Translations under genes and position numbers: made by a program | Origin: SHVO01 sp041905795 | Lineage (GTDB): Bacteria; Pseudomonadota; Alphaproteobacteria; Rhodospirillales; Rhodospirillaceae | NCBI GenBank assembly: GCA_041905795.1 | Contig: JAYRKL010000001.1 | Span: 247,698-311,697, forward strand | DNA: 64,000 bases | Reading direction: 5' to 3' | The notes under the pieces: generated by a model | Database searches by the model: none | Told to the model about the DNA's origin: nothing | The model's input: the letters and a program-made list of their open reading frames with translations, nothing else | Shown: positions 1-8,031 of the stretch, one piece after another | How positions within the stretch are numbered: the first letter of the stretch is position 1 | How the letters are laid out: every line of letters begins with the position of its first letter

Positions 1-155
1 TCCACCGCCTGGTGCTCACCGAACAAGGCGAGGCCATCTTGCGCAGCGACCCCTTGCAGCAGCTCAGCCGTGCCCTGGAAGCCCTCACCCAGGAAGAGCG
101 CTGGAGCCTTGCCGTCAGCATGGAAAAGGTTCTGCGCCAGCTGATCCACATTTAG
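1..155 (+). CDS. MarR-like transcriptional regulator, C-terminal fragment
   Basis: The reading frame is open from the window edge (first full codon at 3) to a TAG at 153-155 and gives about 50 residues. It begins with the sequence RLVLTEQGEAI, which resembles the wing and following helix of MarR-family winged-helix regulators, where an L-T-E-x-G motif follows the beta-wing. The rest is a helical tail with the spacing of a MarR dimerisation helix (QLSRALEALTQEERWSLAV, then a final helix). The 5' part, including the recognition helix, lies outside the window, so the target and ligand cannot be guessed. It is convergent with the receiver gene whose stop is at 172. Confidence 0.55.
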   Translation, partial: HRLVLTEQGEAILRSDPLQQLSRALEALTQEERWSLAVSMEKVLRQLIHI

Positions 156-171
156 GATCGGGCGCGGAGGA

Positions 172-543
172 TCAGTCCGCGAGGACGGTGTCCACGGCCT
201 TCAAGAGTTCATCCTTCTCGAACGGCTTGTAGATCACCACATTGGCGCCGAAGGTCGCGGCCAGCGGCGCCGTGTAGGTGAGCGGCGCGTTGGGCGCACC
301 GCCCGAAATCACGACCACCGGGATCTGGTTGCCGGCGCCGCGGATCTCCTTCAGGAGCGCGATCCCGTCCATGCCGGGCATCCAGATGTCGGTGACGATC
401 AGGTCGAACTTGGTGCCGGCCAGCAGCTTCAACGCTTCCTTGCCGGAGGGAGCATCCTCAATGGAGTGGCCGGCGGTTGCGAGAATCTCGCGCACCGTCA
501 TGCTCACCTCGGGCGAATCCTCCACCAGCAGGATGTGCGCCAT
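172..543 (-). CDS. Single-domain response regulator (CheY-like receiver)
   Basis: A stand-alone receiver of 123 residues with no output domain. The acidic pair is in LLVEDS (E8, D9), the phospho-acceptor is D52 in VTDIWMPGMDG, the switch Ser/Thr region is VVISGG and the conserved lysine is in IYKPF near residue 105, so the phosphorylation site looks intact. I chose the ATG at 543 because GGAG lies six bases before it; an upstream in-frame TTG at 555 has no better ribosome site. It sits directly downstream of the soluble PAS kinase on the same strand with about 107 bp between, so that kinase is the obvious candidate partner (inference). Output is probably by protein-protein contact. Confidence 0.88.
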   Translation of the reverse strand: MAHILLVEDSPEVSMTVREILATAGHSIEDAPSGKEALKLLAGTKFDLIVTDIWMPGMDGIALLKEIRGAGNQIPVVVISGGAPNAPLTYTAPLAATFGANVVIYKPFEKDELLKAVDTVLAD

Positions 544-555
544 CTGTTGCTCCAA

Positions 556-650
556 GCCCCCAGGGTCCCACCGCCACCGGAGAGTCTCGCCGGTGCGCCG
601 ACCTATTATTATCTTCGTATGTTATTATCTTTATATATCCGCCGACGCCA
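556..650. promoter_or_regulatory. AT-rich intergenic stretch between receiver and kinase genes
   Basis: About 600-640 is strikingly AT-rich compared with its GC-rich surroundings and holds two nearby copies of TTATTATCTT. It lies just upstream of the minus-strand receiver gene and after the stop of the minus-strand kinase gene. A promoter or a transcript-processing site for the receiver gene is plausible, but no clean -35/-10 pair could be named. Confidence 0.3.
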
Positions 651-2528
651 TCAACCGTCGGTGGCGACGGGGATATATACCATCGCGGTCGTTCCGTTAT
701 CAACTTCACTGTCCACTTTGAGCGCGCCGCCCCAGCCCGCGACGATCGAGTACACCACCGAAAGTCCCAGCCCGGTGCCGCGGCCGGCGAGCTTGGTGGT
801 GAAAAAGGGCTCAAAGATGCGCGACAGCGTATAGGCGTCCATGCCGCAGCCCTTGTCGGCGACGGCGAGCCTGATCCAGCGGCCGGCCGTCAGCGTGAGC
901 GACGCGGCGCTCGCCTCGTCGAGGTCGACCTCGCTCAACGTCACCGCGACTTCGCCCTCGCCATCCATGGCGTCGGCGGCATTGGCGACGAGGTTCAGCA
1001 CCACTTGCGACACTTGCGTCGGATTGACCACGGCGTGGGCGTCGCCGCAGGCCAGCGCCTGACGGAGGCGGATGCCGGGCGGCAGGCCGCTGTGCAGCAG
1101 ATGCAGCGCGTCGCCCACCAGCGCGGCGATGGGATAGGGCGCCAGCTGCGGCGCATCCCTTCGGGCAAACGTCAGCACCTGCCGCACCACGTCGCGCGCC
1201 TTGCGGCCTGAAGAGGCAATCACCTCGAAATACTTGCGGACCTTGGCGGGGTCCTTGTCGGCGATGTCCTGGCCCAGGTCGGACAGCGCGAGCATGGGTT
1301 GCAGAAGGTTGTTGATCTCGTGCGCGACGCCGCCCGAGAGCTGGCCGAGCGCTTCCATCTTCTGCGACTGCAGGAGGGAGTCCGCGCGCTGGCGGTCGAC
1401 GGTGATGTCGCGCAGGTTCAGCACGAATACGGTGGCATCGCGCCCGGGATGGTCCCGCACTGGCGCGATCTCGATCTGGGCCAGGAACTGTCCGCCGTCG
1501 CGGCGCAGGCAGGTCAGCTCGAAAGCGCCGCTGACCGAGGCGCGCAGGGTCTGCACCACCCGCGCCCAGCCCGCGCCCAGCATGCCGTGGGGCGTCAGCG
1601 TGTCGATGCCCTGGTCGCTTAAGGACGAGGTGTTGTGGCCGGTCAGGCGCTCGAACTCGGCGTTCACGTAGAAGAACTCGGGAGTCTCGCCGTCGGTGGT
1701 GACCACGCCCACCCCGATCGGAGACGCATCCAGCGCCTCGTAGAGGATGGTGTTGCGGCGGAGCAGGCTCTTGAGTTCCTGTTCGTGCTGCTTGGCCTCG
1801 GTGATGTCCTGGCAGGTGCCGAACGTGGCGTAAGGTTCGCCGTCGGCGTCGAACAACACGCGCGCGTCCTTGCGCAGCCAGCGCACCACGCCGTCCTTGC
1901 GGATGATGCGGAACTCGACGCCGCGCACCGGCTTGCCGTCGAGCTGGTTCTGGAGCGTGCGGTCGAACAGCTCGCAGTCGTCGGGATGCACCATGTCGCG
2001 GTAGCGCTCGTGGGTGATGACGCCGCCCGGCGGCATGCCGTGGATGGCGTAGACCTGCGGCGACCAGTGGACCTTGCCGGTGTCCCAATAGAACTTATAC
2101 GTGCCGAGCTGGGCGATGCGGGTGGCTTCCTCGAGCCGCGCCTCGCTTTCGCGGATCTCGAACTCGGCGCTTTTCATGTCGGTGATGTCGGTGGCTACCA
2201 CCGCGCGCAAGGCGGCCGGCCCCACGACCAGGGGGAAACTCTCGACGAGATACCAGAGAGAGCCGAACGGCTGCACGAAACGCGCGTGTTCGGCGGTGCC
2301 GATGCGCTCGGCGCGCTCCCGGAACAGACGGAAAGCGCCGTCGGGGGCGTGACCGATGACCGTGGCGACCGGCGCGGCCAGCAGCTGTTCGGCGCGCCGG
2401 TTGGCTGCCGCAATCTCTCCCTCGGACCCAAACACCACCGCCGCCGACGGCAAGGCGTCCAACAGGCGTTGGGCATCCAGCGCCGATAAGGCGGTCTTGG
2501 GGCGAAGGGACGTGATGGGCGCGTTCAC
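651..2528 (-). CDS. Soluble multi-PAS sensor histidine kinase
   Basis: A 625-residue cytoplasmic kinase without any membrane segment. Three PAS regions can be read (about 20-130, 135-250 and 255-380; the second ends in the typical PAC sequence GTCQDITE, the third in NLRDITV). The HisKA H-box is at 396-410 with the phospho-accepting H403 in VAHEINNLLQP. The ATPase domain has an N-box around 510 (NLVANAAD), G1 DKGCGM near 558 and G2 GTGLGL near 584. Start is a GTG at 2528 preceded by AGGA. It probably phosphorylates the receiver encoded immediately downstream. Signal unknown; no haem or flavin ligand could be recognised with confidence. Confidence 0.9.
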   Translation of the reverse strand: MNAPITSLRPKTALSALDAQRLLDALPSAAVVFGSEGEIAAANRRAEQLLAAPVATVIGHAPDGAFRLFRERAERIGTAEHARFVQPFGSLWYLVESFPLVVGPAALRAVVATDITDMKSAEFEIRESEARLEEATRIAQLGTYKFYWDTGKVHWSPQVYAIHGMPPGGVITHERYRDMVHPDDCELFDRTLQNQLDGKPVRGVEFRIIRKDGVVRWLRKDARVLFDADGEPYATFGTCQDITEAKQHEQELKSLLRRNTILYEALDASPIGVGVVTTDGETPEFFYVNAEFERLTGHNTSSLSDQGIDTLTPHGMLGAGWARVVQTLRASVSGAFELTCLRRDGGQFLAQIEIAPVRDHPGRDATVFVLNLRDITVDRQRADSLLQSQKMEALGQLSGGVAHEINNLLQPMLALSDLGQDIADKDPAKVRKYFEVIASSGRKARDVVRQVLTFARRDAPQLAPYPIAALVGDALHLLHSGLPPGIRLRQALACGDAHAVVNPTQVSQVVLNLVANAADAMDGEGEVAVTLSEVDLDEASAASLTLTAGRWIRLAVADKGCGMDAYTLSRIFEPFFTTKLAGRGTGLGLSVVYSIVAGWGGALKVDSEVDNGTTAMVYIPVATDG

Positions 2529-2677
2529 CGGGATTGTCCTGCAAGCACGGTAGCGACTCTATACGAACTAGAGCCTAACAGCACTTGAGGTCAGCACCAA
2601 ATGGACTATGGCGCCAGCGGTCAGGGGTTGCGGTTTGCTGTTTGTGGGCGCTGTCTTGACCGGCCCCCATGAAGGGG

Positions 2678-2935
2678 TCAGCGGGAAAGGCGGACCCGGA
2701 AGGGTTTGATCATCCGGCGCACCTCTTCCTCGGGCGTCAGCGGTTTGACCGGGACTTCAGGCTCGGGGAAGAGCGGCTCGCCGTAGCCGAGTTCCCGCTC
2801 ATAGATGATGCTCTCGAGATAGTCGGCGACGCCGGAAAGCTCCGCCTTGCGCTTGCTGTCCAGACTGGCGGCCCGGCGGATCTCCGCCGCCGCCTTCATG
2901 ATCAGGACTGCCGCTTCTTCTGGCTTGTTGCTCAC
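2678..2935 (-). CDS. Small conserved-looking hypothetical protein, 85 aa
   Basis: An 85-residue acidic protein with an N-terminal helix rich in alanine (EEAAVLIMKAAAEIRRAA), a middle helix (LSGVADYLESIIYERELG) and a proline/glutamate-rich tail ending in basic residues. The GTG at 2935 is preceded by GGGGAA, a fair ribosome-binding site. No enzyme motif, signal peptide or membrane segment is seen. It lies between two histidine-kinase genes on the same strand but with gaps of about 150 and 207 bp, so it is not clearly operonic with either. Function unknown. Confidence 0.6.
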   Translation of the reverse strand: MSNKPEEAAVLIMKAAAEIRRAASLDSKRKAELSGVADYLESIIYERELGYGEPLFPEPEVPVKPLTPEEEVRRMIKPFRVRLSR

Positions 2936-3042
2936 GCGTCCGTTCCCCTTCCCGGAACCGCCACCAACACTAAAGCCGTGCGGCAGCTTGGTAAAACCTT
3001 AGACGTCCGGCACCCGGTTTCTGTTGCATAGACTCCGCAAAT

Positions 3043-3063
3043 CGGCGGTTTTTTCAACCGCCG
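3043..3063. repeat. Intergenic hairpin between kinase stop and small ORF start
   Basis: CGGCGGTT and AACCGCCG face each other across TTTTC, giving an eight-base-pair stem. No T-run follows on either strand, so it is not a strong intrinsic terminator; it could stop or process the minus-strand kinase transcript that ends at 3143. Confidence 0.35.
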
Positions 3064-3142
3064 GTATATGGCAGTACCCGCCCCAGGATGGGGACGGCCG
3101 TGCCGGGACGGCCGGACCGGCCGGAGTCGCGGAAAAAGCGGG

Positions 3143-5635
3143 TTACTGCGCCGCCTGGAGCTGGCGTTCCTCAAGCGGCAGATAGACCGCGAAACAGGCG
3201 GCATGGCAGCCGGCGTCGGCACCGCCTTCGATCGCGACCGTGCCCTTCCAGCTGCGGGCGAGACCCAGCACCACCGAGAGCCCCAGTCCGGTGCCCTTGC
3301 CCTGGGGCTTGGTGGTGAAGAACGGTTCGAACACCTTGTCGATGTTCTCACGCGGGATGCCCGGGCCGGTGTCGGCGACCGCCAGCCGGCAGTAGATCCC
3401 CGGCGCCAGGGCGAGGTTGCGCGCCGCCTCGTCGCCCAGCCGCAGGGCCGCCGCGCTGACCACGATGCGGCCCGGCGTGACGCGGCTGCCGGCCTCGTCG
3501 ATGGCCTCGGCCGCGTTGGTGACCAGGTTCGTCAGCACCTGCATCAGGCCCGTCCGGTCGACGCGCGCGAACAGTTCGCCGCTCTCGCAGTCCACCGCGA
3601 GAGTGATGACCGGCGGCAAGGTCCCGCCCAGGATATCCGCGGTCTCGCGGATCGCGTCGCGGACGTTGACGCTTTCGCGCACCGGCGGGCTCTTGCGCGC
3701 CGACGCCAGCACGTTGCGCACGATCAGGGTGGCCTGCTCCGCGGCCCGGGCGATGCGGCCGAAATACTGGCGCGTGTCGGATGCGGTCGCGCCGGTGCCT
3801 GAACCGAAGGCGGCGTAGATCATGATCGGCTGCAGCAGGTTGTTGATCTCATGGGCGAGGCCGCTGGCGAGGCGCCCGAGCGCTTCGCTCTTGCGCCGGT
3901 CTTCGTCGCGTTCCTGCCGCTGGCGGAGGTCGGTGACGTCGGTGCCGGCGCCGCGATAGCCGAGGAAACCGCCGGTGGTGTCGAAACGCGGGTTGGCGCT
4001 GACACGCACCCAGCGCAGGCGCCCGCCCGCGTCCACGGCCGGGACCACCAGGTTGCGGAACTTGGCGCGCCCGCGGATGGCTTCGCGCAACGTCGCGGTA
4101 TCGCCGTTCTCGGCTTTCGGCACGCCCGGACCGGCGTCGTCGAGGAAGCCGATCGGACTCCCCGCGTCGCCGCCGATCCGGCCGCCGCTGATCATGGCGA
4201 CACGGCCTTCGGCGTCGGACTCCCAGATGTAGTCGCCCGAGCACTCGACGATGTCGCGCAGGCGCTGCTCGTCCTCCTTGATGGTGGCCTCGGCGGCGCG
4301 CATGGCGGTTATGTCCTGGGCGATGCCGAACAGCCGCGCCGACCCGCCAAGCTGGCCTTCCAGCCGGCGCCAGCCATATTGAATGTCCTTGAACCGTCCG
4401 CCGGGCAGTTGCACGCGCACGGCGATTTTGCCGACGGCGGGCGGCGCCCCCAGCGGCCCCCAGAACGCCACCAGGCGGTCGCGATCCTCGGGCACCACCA
4501 GTTCCAGCAGCGACTCGCGCGACGGCGCGAACGCGCCGGGAACGACACCGTGCATGGCGTACATGTTCTCCGACCAGGTGTAGACGTTGGTCGAGAGATC
4601 CCGGTCGAAGTGGCCGATGCCGGCGATGCGCTGGGATTCGATCAGGTTGCGCTCGGACGTGATCAGGGCCAGCTGCGCGGCCTGTTCCGACTTGATGCGC
4701 GTGAGCTGCCACCAGGTCAGCGCCACGATCAGCAGGATGCCCGTCCCGGCGGCCACGCCCAGGATCATGGCCGCGGTCGTCCAGGACGCCAGCGCGCTGG
4801 CCCACAGCGCCGCCACCGTGATCACCACCGGATAGCGCGGGCTGGCCATGAAGGCCATCAGGCGCTCGGCGCCGTCGGTGGTGCCGTTGACGCGGTAGAC
4901 CTCGCTGGTGGCTTCGGCCAGGCGCTTGGTGAACAGCGCGCTGTTCTTGTAGGAGCGGCCGATATTGGAGGTCTGGGGCTGGTTGACCAGGAGCGTGCCG
5001 TTGCGCTTGAACAGGCTAACGCCCGCGTAGCGGGCCGGCAGGAGGCCGGCGAACATCTGCGCCAGCGTGTCCACTTTCACCGCGACGCTGCAGATGCCGA
5101 TGAATTTTCCGTCGGGCGCGCGCACCTTCTTGGTGATGGCGATGGACATCCCCACGTCCGAGGCGATCGGGTCGGTCAGGAACACGGACGATCCGGTGAC
5201 ATCGATGTCGCGGTGGTATTGGTAGAACGGCCGGTCGGAGAGGTCGTTCCCCGGCGGCGCCCGGTGCAGCTTGCCGTCGTCGCCGCGCACCACGCGGTCG
5301 CGCGTGACGCCGTCGGTGCCGATCAGGGTGACGGAATAGACAAACGGCCAGTCGCCGGCGATGGCGGTGAAGCGGTCGGTGAGCGGGCCGTCCTGGTCGC
5401 CTTCGCGCACCTCCGCCGCCGCCTGATCGAGGATCAGCTCCAGGGACTGCAAGGTGGCGTCGCTGCTGGCGCCGAAGATCTGCACCAGCTGGGCGATATC
5501 GCGCCGCGCGGTCTGCACCGCCGCGCCGTAGCTGTGCCAGATCTGATAGGCGGTGATGGCGGCGATCACCACCACGGCGATCGCTGCCGCGATCACCGTG
5601 CGCTGCCATGAATTGGTGCGGTGCGACGCGGTCAT
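3143..5635 (-). CDS. Membrane sensor histidine kinase with periplasmic Cache-type domain
   Basis: An 830-residue inner-membrane kinase. A first membrane helix is at about 13-31, a second at about 286-310, and the roughly 250 residues between them read as a double-Cache sensor domain (SVTLIGTDGVTRDRV, DRPFYQYHRD, IAITKKVRAPDGKFIG). Two PAS regions follow (about 325-450 and 455-570), then HisKA with H595 in LAHEINNLLQP, an N-box near 703 (NLVTNAAEAID), G1 DTGPGIP near 755 and G2 GKGTGLGL near 780. The frame stays open for a further 164 codons upstream, but that part runs antisense to hspQ, so I set the start at the ATG at 5635. It likely senses a small extracellular ligand; no cognate regulator is adjacent. 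Confidence 0.88.
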   Translation of the reverse strand: MTASHRTNSWQRTVIAAAIAVVVIAAITAYQIWHSYGAAVQTARRDIAQLVQIFGASSDATLQSLELILDQAAAEVREGDQDGPLTDRFTAIAGDWPFVYSVTLIGTDGVTRDRVVRGDDGKLHRAPPGNDLSDRPFYQYHRDIDVTGSSVFLTDPIASDVGMSIAITKKVRAPDGKFIGICSVAVKVDTLAQMFAGLLPARYAGVSLFKRNGTLLVNQPQTSNIGRSYKNSALFTKRLAEATSEVYRVNGTTDGAERLMAFMASPRYPVVITVAALWASALASWTTAAMILGVAAGTGILLIVALTWWQLTRIKSEQAAQLALITSERNLIESQRIAGIGHFDRDLSTNVYTWSENMYAMHGVVPGAFAPSRESLLELVVPEDRDRLVAFWGPLGAPPAVGKIAVRVQLPGGRFKDIQYGWRRLEGQLGGSARLFGIAQDITAMRAAEATIKEDEQRLRDIVECSGDYIWESDAEGRVAMISGGRIGGDAGSPIGFLDDAGPGVPKAENGDTATLREAIRGRAKFRNLVVPAVDAGGRLRWVRVSANPRFDTTGGFLGYRGAGTDVTDLRQRQERDEDRRKSEALGRLASGLAHEINNLLQPIMIYAAFGSGTGATASDTRQYFGRIARAAEQATLIVRNVLASARKSPPVRESVNVRDAIRETADILGGTLPPVITLAVDCESGELFARVDRTGLMQVLTNLVTNAAEAIDEAGSRVTPGRIVVSAAALRLGDEAARNLALAPGIYCRLAVADTGPGIPRENIDKVFEPFFTTKPQGKGTGLGLSVVLGLARSWKGTVAIEGGADAGCHAACFAVYLPLEERQLQAAQ

Positions 5636-5794
5636 GCCCCCTCGAAACCCCCACGCCCACTTTGGCAGGATTCCGGGCAAAAGACAGCACACCGCGGCCG
5701 GCAAAAATTGCCTTGGATTCCAGGGATTTGGCGATGCCCTCTGGACCTTTGCACGGGGGATTCTTATTTTCCGGGCGGAAGCGGCAGGCGAGCT
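5636..5794. promoter_or_regulatory. Divergent promoter region, kinase / hspQ
   Basis: The 159 bp between the oppositely oriented starts of the membrane kinase and hspQ must hold both promoters. No consensus heat-shock or housekeeping box could be assigned with confidence by eye. Confidence 0.4.
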
Positions 5795-6124
5795 ATGGAA
5801 GCCAGAGAAGCCAAATTCACCATCGGACAGGTCGTCAGGCACCGGTTGTTCTCGTTCCGGGGCGTGATCTTCGATGTCGATCCGGAATTCGCCAACACCG
5901 AGGAATGGTGGCTGGCGATCCCCGAAGACATGCGTCCGCGCAAGGACCAGCCGTTCTACCACCTGCTCGCCGAGAATGCGCAGACCCACTATGTCGCCTA
6001 TGTGTCGCAGCAGAATCTCCTGGCCGACGAGTCCGGCGAGCCCGTGCAGCACCCCGAGGTCGAAGACTATTTCGGCGAGTTCAAGGGCGGGCAGTACATC
6101 ATCCTCGCGGCGCATGCCAATTAG
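5795..6124 (+). CDS. hspQ: Heat shock protein HspQ (YccV/hemimethylated-DNA-binding fold)
   Basis: A 109-residue protein matching HspQ along its length: KFTIGQVVRHRLFSFRGVI at the N-terminus, the WWLAIPEDMRP segment, QPFYHLLAEN, YVAYVSQQNLL and HPEVEDYFGEF. In Escherichia coli HspQ is a Lon/ClpXP-linked specificity factor and binds hemimethylated DNA or DnaA-related partners; role here is by homology. The ATG at 5795 follows the purine-rich GGCAGGCGAGC and fixes the family's usual length; longer in-frame starts would add unrelated sequence. It stands alone, divergent from the membrane kinase and about 100 bp before a peroxiredoxin gene, a pairing that fits a stress-response neighbourhood. Confidence 0.9.
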   Translation: MEAREAKFTIGQVVRHRLFSFRGVIFDVDPEFANTEEWWLAIPEDMRPRKDQPFYHLLAENAQTHYVAYVSQQNLLADESGEPVQHPEVEDYFGEFKGGQYIILAAHAN

Positions 6125-6225
6125 CACGCGAACTAAGCCGCTTCTCGCAAATCTAACGTTTGGAATCCCGCGGCTGACTGCTTAGGTTAGCCACTCTCGA
6201 AACACGTCCAGCAGGAGAGACGCAT

Positions 6226-6702
6226 ATGGCCATCAAGGAAGGCGACACGCTGCCCCAAGGCAAATTCAAGACCATGACCGCCGAAGGCCCCAAGGAGATC
6301 ACCACCGACGAGGTGTTCAAGGGCAAGAAGGTCGTGCTGTTCTCGGTGCCGGGCGCTTTCACGCCGACCTGCTCCAAGCAGCACCTGCCCAGCTACCTCG
6401 CCAATCACGACAAGATCAAGGCCCAGGGCGTCGACACCATCGCCTGCCTGTCGGTGAACGACGTTTTCGTGATGGATGCCTGGGCCAAGGACAAGGGCGT
6501 GGGCGACAAGATCCTGATGCTCGCCGACGGCAGCGCCGAGTACGCGAAGGCGCTGGGCCTCGAGTTCGACCTCAACAAGGCCGGCCTCGGCCTGCGCAGC
6601 AAGCGGTTCTCGATGATCGTGAACAATGGCACGGTCGAGAAGCTCAACGTCGATGAATCGGGCTATTCCCTGTCCAGCGCCGAAAACACCTGCGGCATCT
6701 GA
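6226..6702 (+). CDS. Peroxiredoxin, Prx5-like (AhpC/TSA superfamily)
   Basis: A 158-residue thiol peroxidase that reduces hydrogen peroxide and organic hydroperoxides. The signature PGAFTPTCSKQHLP contains the peroxidatic C49; C74 lies in the DTIACLSVND strand and C156 in the last residues, so a resolving cysteine may be C156 or an external thiol. The NDVFVMDAWAKD and LADGSAEYAKALGLEFD segments are typical of the Prx5/type II group. The ATG is preceded by GGAGAG. The gene ends in a strong terminator, so it is probably a single-gene transcript. No signal peptide: cytoplasmic. Confidence 0.93.
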   Translation: MAIKEGDTLPQGKFKTMTAEGPKEITTDEVFKGKKVVLFSVPGAFTPTCSKQHLPSYLANHDKIKAQGVDTIACLSVNDVFVMDAWAKDKGVGDKILMLADGSAEYAKALGLEFDLNKAGLGLRSKRFSMIVNNGTVEKLNVDESGYSLSSAENTCGI

Positions 6703-6716
6703 GGCCGCGCACATGA

Positions 6717-6755
6717 AAAGGGCGCCGTCCCGGGCGGGGCGGCGCCCTTTGTCTT
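6717..6755 (+). terminator. Rho-independent terminator after peroxiredoxin gene
   Basis: A perfect 11-bp stem (AAAGGGCGCCG at 6717-6727 with CGGCGCCCTTT at 6740-6750) around a 12-base loop, followed by GTCTTT. It lies 15 bases after the peroxiredoxin stop. Confidence 0.85.
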
Positions 6756-6809
6756 TGCCGGGCCTTTTACCGGGCGCCGGTGGAACGCCGGCACGCTCAA
6801 CAGGCTAGA

Positions 6810-6852
6810 GCATTTTCCGATGAAGTGGATGCCGGTTCATCGCAGAAAATGC
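6810..6852. repeat. Alphaproteobacterial palindromic repeat (AAGTGG-CCGGTT type), copy 1
   Basis: Outer arms GCATTTTC (6810-6817) and GAAAATGC (6845-6852) enclose inner arms CGATGAA and TTCATCG around GTGGATGCCGG. The same architecture, with an AAGTGG...CCGGTT core, recurs at 36200-36244. Such elements are scattered in intergenic DNA of many alphaproteobacteria. It sits in the gap between the peroxiredoxin terminator and the glycan locus. Confidence 0.7.
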
Positions 6853-6867
6853 GACCAAACCAAAAAA

Positions 6868-6913
6868 TTAGAGCATGATCGCGATTCAACAATATGACTC
6901 GATCATGCTCTAA
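6868..6913. repeat. Inverted repeat, 14-bp perfect arms
   Basis: TTAGAGCATGATCG (6868-6881) and CGATCATGCTCTAA (6900-6913) are exact inverted copies separated by 18 bases. It directly follows the palindromic element at 6810-6852 and ends 68 bases before the next gene start. It may be a second intergenic repeat family, or serve as a terminator-like or mRNA-stability structure. Confidence 0.65.
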
Positions 6914-6981
6914 ATGTGGACCGGAGCGCTTGCTGGCCGGCAGGGTTCCGCCATAACGTACGGGACCTTCAAGGGGCTTGG

Positions 6982-8031
6982 ATGACTCTCCCCGATCCTG
7001 ATTTCTGGCGCGGCCGGCGTGTCCTGGTGACCGGCGCCACCGGCTTCAAGGGCGCCTGGCTGTCCCTGTGGCTCGCGCGCATGGGCGCGCGGGTCACGGG
7101 CTATGCCCTGCCGCCCCTGCAGGGCGGCGGCATTTATGCCGCGAGCGGGATCGCCGGACGTATCACGCCGGTGACCGCCGACATCCGCCACGGTTCGGTC
7201 CTGCGTCAATGCCTGCACCTCATGCGTCCGGAGGTGGTGTTCCACCTGGCCGGCCTCGGCGCCGGCGCCGATGCGGTCGACACCTATGACGTGAACGCCC
7301 TGGGCACCGTGCGGGTGCTCGAAGAACTGCGCCGCGCCCGCGGCGTGCGGACGGCGGTCATCGCCACGTCCGACGCGGTCTATGAAGACAACGACGGCCG
7401 CGCCTGCGCCGAGACCGACCGGCTGGGCGGACGCGGCGCTTACGGCGCCAGCAAGGCGGCGGCCGAACTCGCGGTTGCGGCGATGCGCGAGAGCCTGGGC
7501 GAGCACCGGCTGAAAATCGCGACCGTGCGCACCAGCTGCGTCATCGGCGGCGGCGATTGGGCCCGGGGCCGCCTGGTTCCGGACGCGGCGCGCGCTTTCA
7601 TCTCCGGCGAACCCCTGCAGGTGCGCACGCCGGACGCGGACGGCCAATGGCTGTATGTGCTGGATGCGCTCGCCGGTTACCTTGTGCTGGCGGAACGCAT
7701 GCAGGAAGACCCGCGGGCGGCCTCGGCCTGGAACCTCGGCGCCGAGGCGCCGATGGAAGTGCGCGGCCTCGCCGACCTGCTGGTGGACGCCTGGAACGCC
7801 GACGACTGGCGGGAGCCGCGGGCGGCGTGGGAAACCGCGAGCACCGGCGAACAATCCGCCCCGGCCCTGGCTCTCGACTGCGGCAAGGCCCACCGCCGCC
7901 TCGACTGGGGTCCGCGCTTCACCCTCGGCCAGGCGGCGAACGCCGCGATCGCCTGGTATGCCGCCCAGAGCCAGGGCGAGGATATGGCGGAAATGTCGGC
8001 GCGGATCCTGGACGACTATCTCAAGGCCTGA
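6982..8031 (+). CDS. NAD-dependent sugar dehydratase, CDP-glucose 4,6-dehydratase (RfbG)-like
   Basis: A 349-residue short-chain-dehydrogenase-fold enzyme. The N-terminus DFWRGRRVLVTGATGFKG carries the NAD-binding glycine motif in the form typical of CDP-glucose 4,6-dehydratases (FW-G-V-TG-TGFKG). The catalytic Y154 and K158 lie in AYGASKAAAEL, and the TSDxxY motif is TSDAVY at 129-134, where the family usually has TSDK. The expected product is a CDP-4-keto-6-deoxyhexose; the substrate nucleotide is inferred from similarity only. I set the start at ATG 6982 because it begins the family N-terminus; 22 extra in-frame codons upstream overlap the repeat zone. First gene of the glycan locus; its last 16 bases overlap the convergent glycosyltransferase gene. 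Confidence 0.75.
   Translation: MTLPDPDFWRGRRVLVTGATGFKGAWLSLWLARMGARVTGYALPPLQGGGIYAASGIAGRITPVTADIRHGSVLRQCLHLMRPEVVFHLAGLGAGADAVDTYDVNALGTVRVLEELRRARGVRTAVIATSDAVYEDNDGRACAETDRLGGRGAYGASKAAAELAVAAMRESLGEHRLKIATVRTSCVIGGGDWARGRLVPDAARAFISGEPLQVRTPDADGQWLYVLDALAGYLVLAERMQEDPRAASAWNLGAEAPMEVRGLADLLVDAWNADDWREPRAAWETASTGEQSAPALALDCGKAHRRLDWGPRFTLGQAANAAIAWYAAQSQGEDMAEMSARILDDYLKA

Noticed and set aside
5636..6127. Extended start of the membrane histidine kinase (frame open to 6127)
   Set aside because: The extra 164 codons lie antisense over hspQ and give no kinase-like sequence; the membrane-helix start at 5635 is natural.
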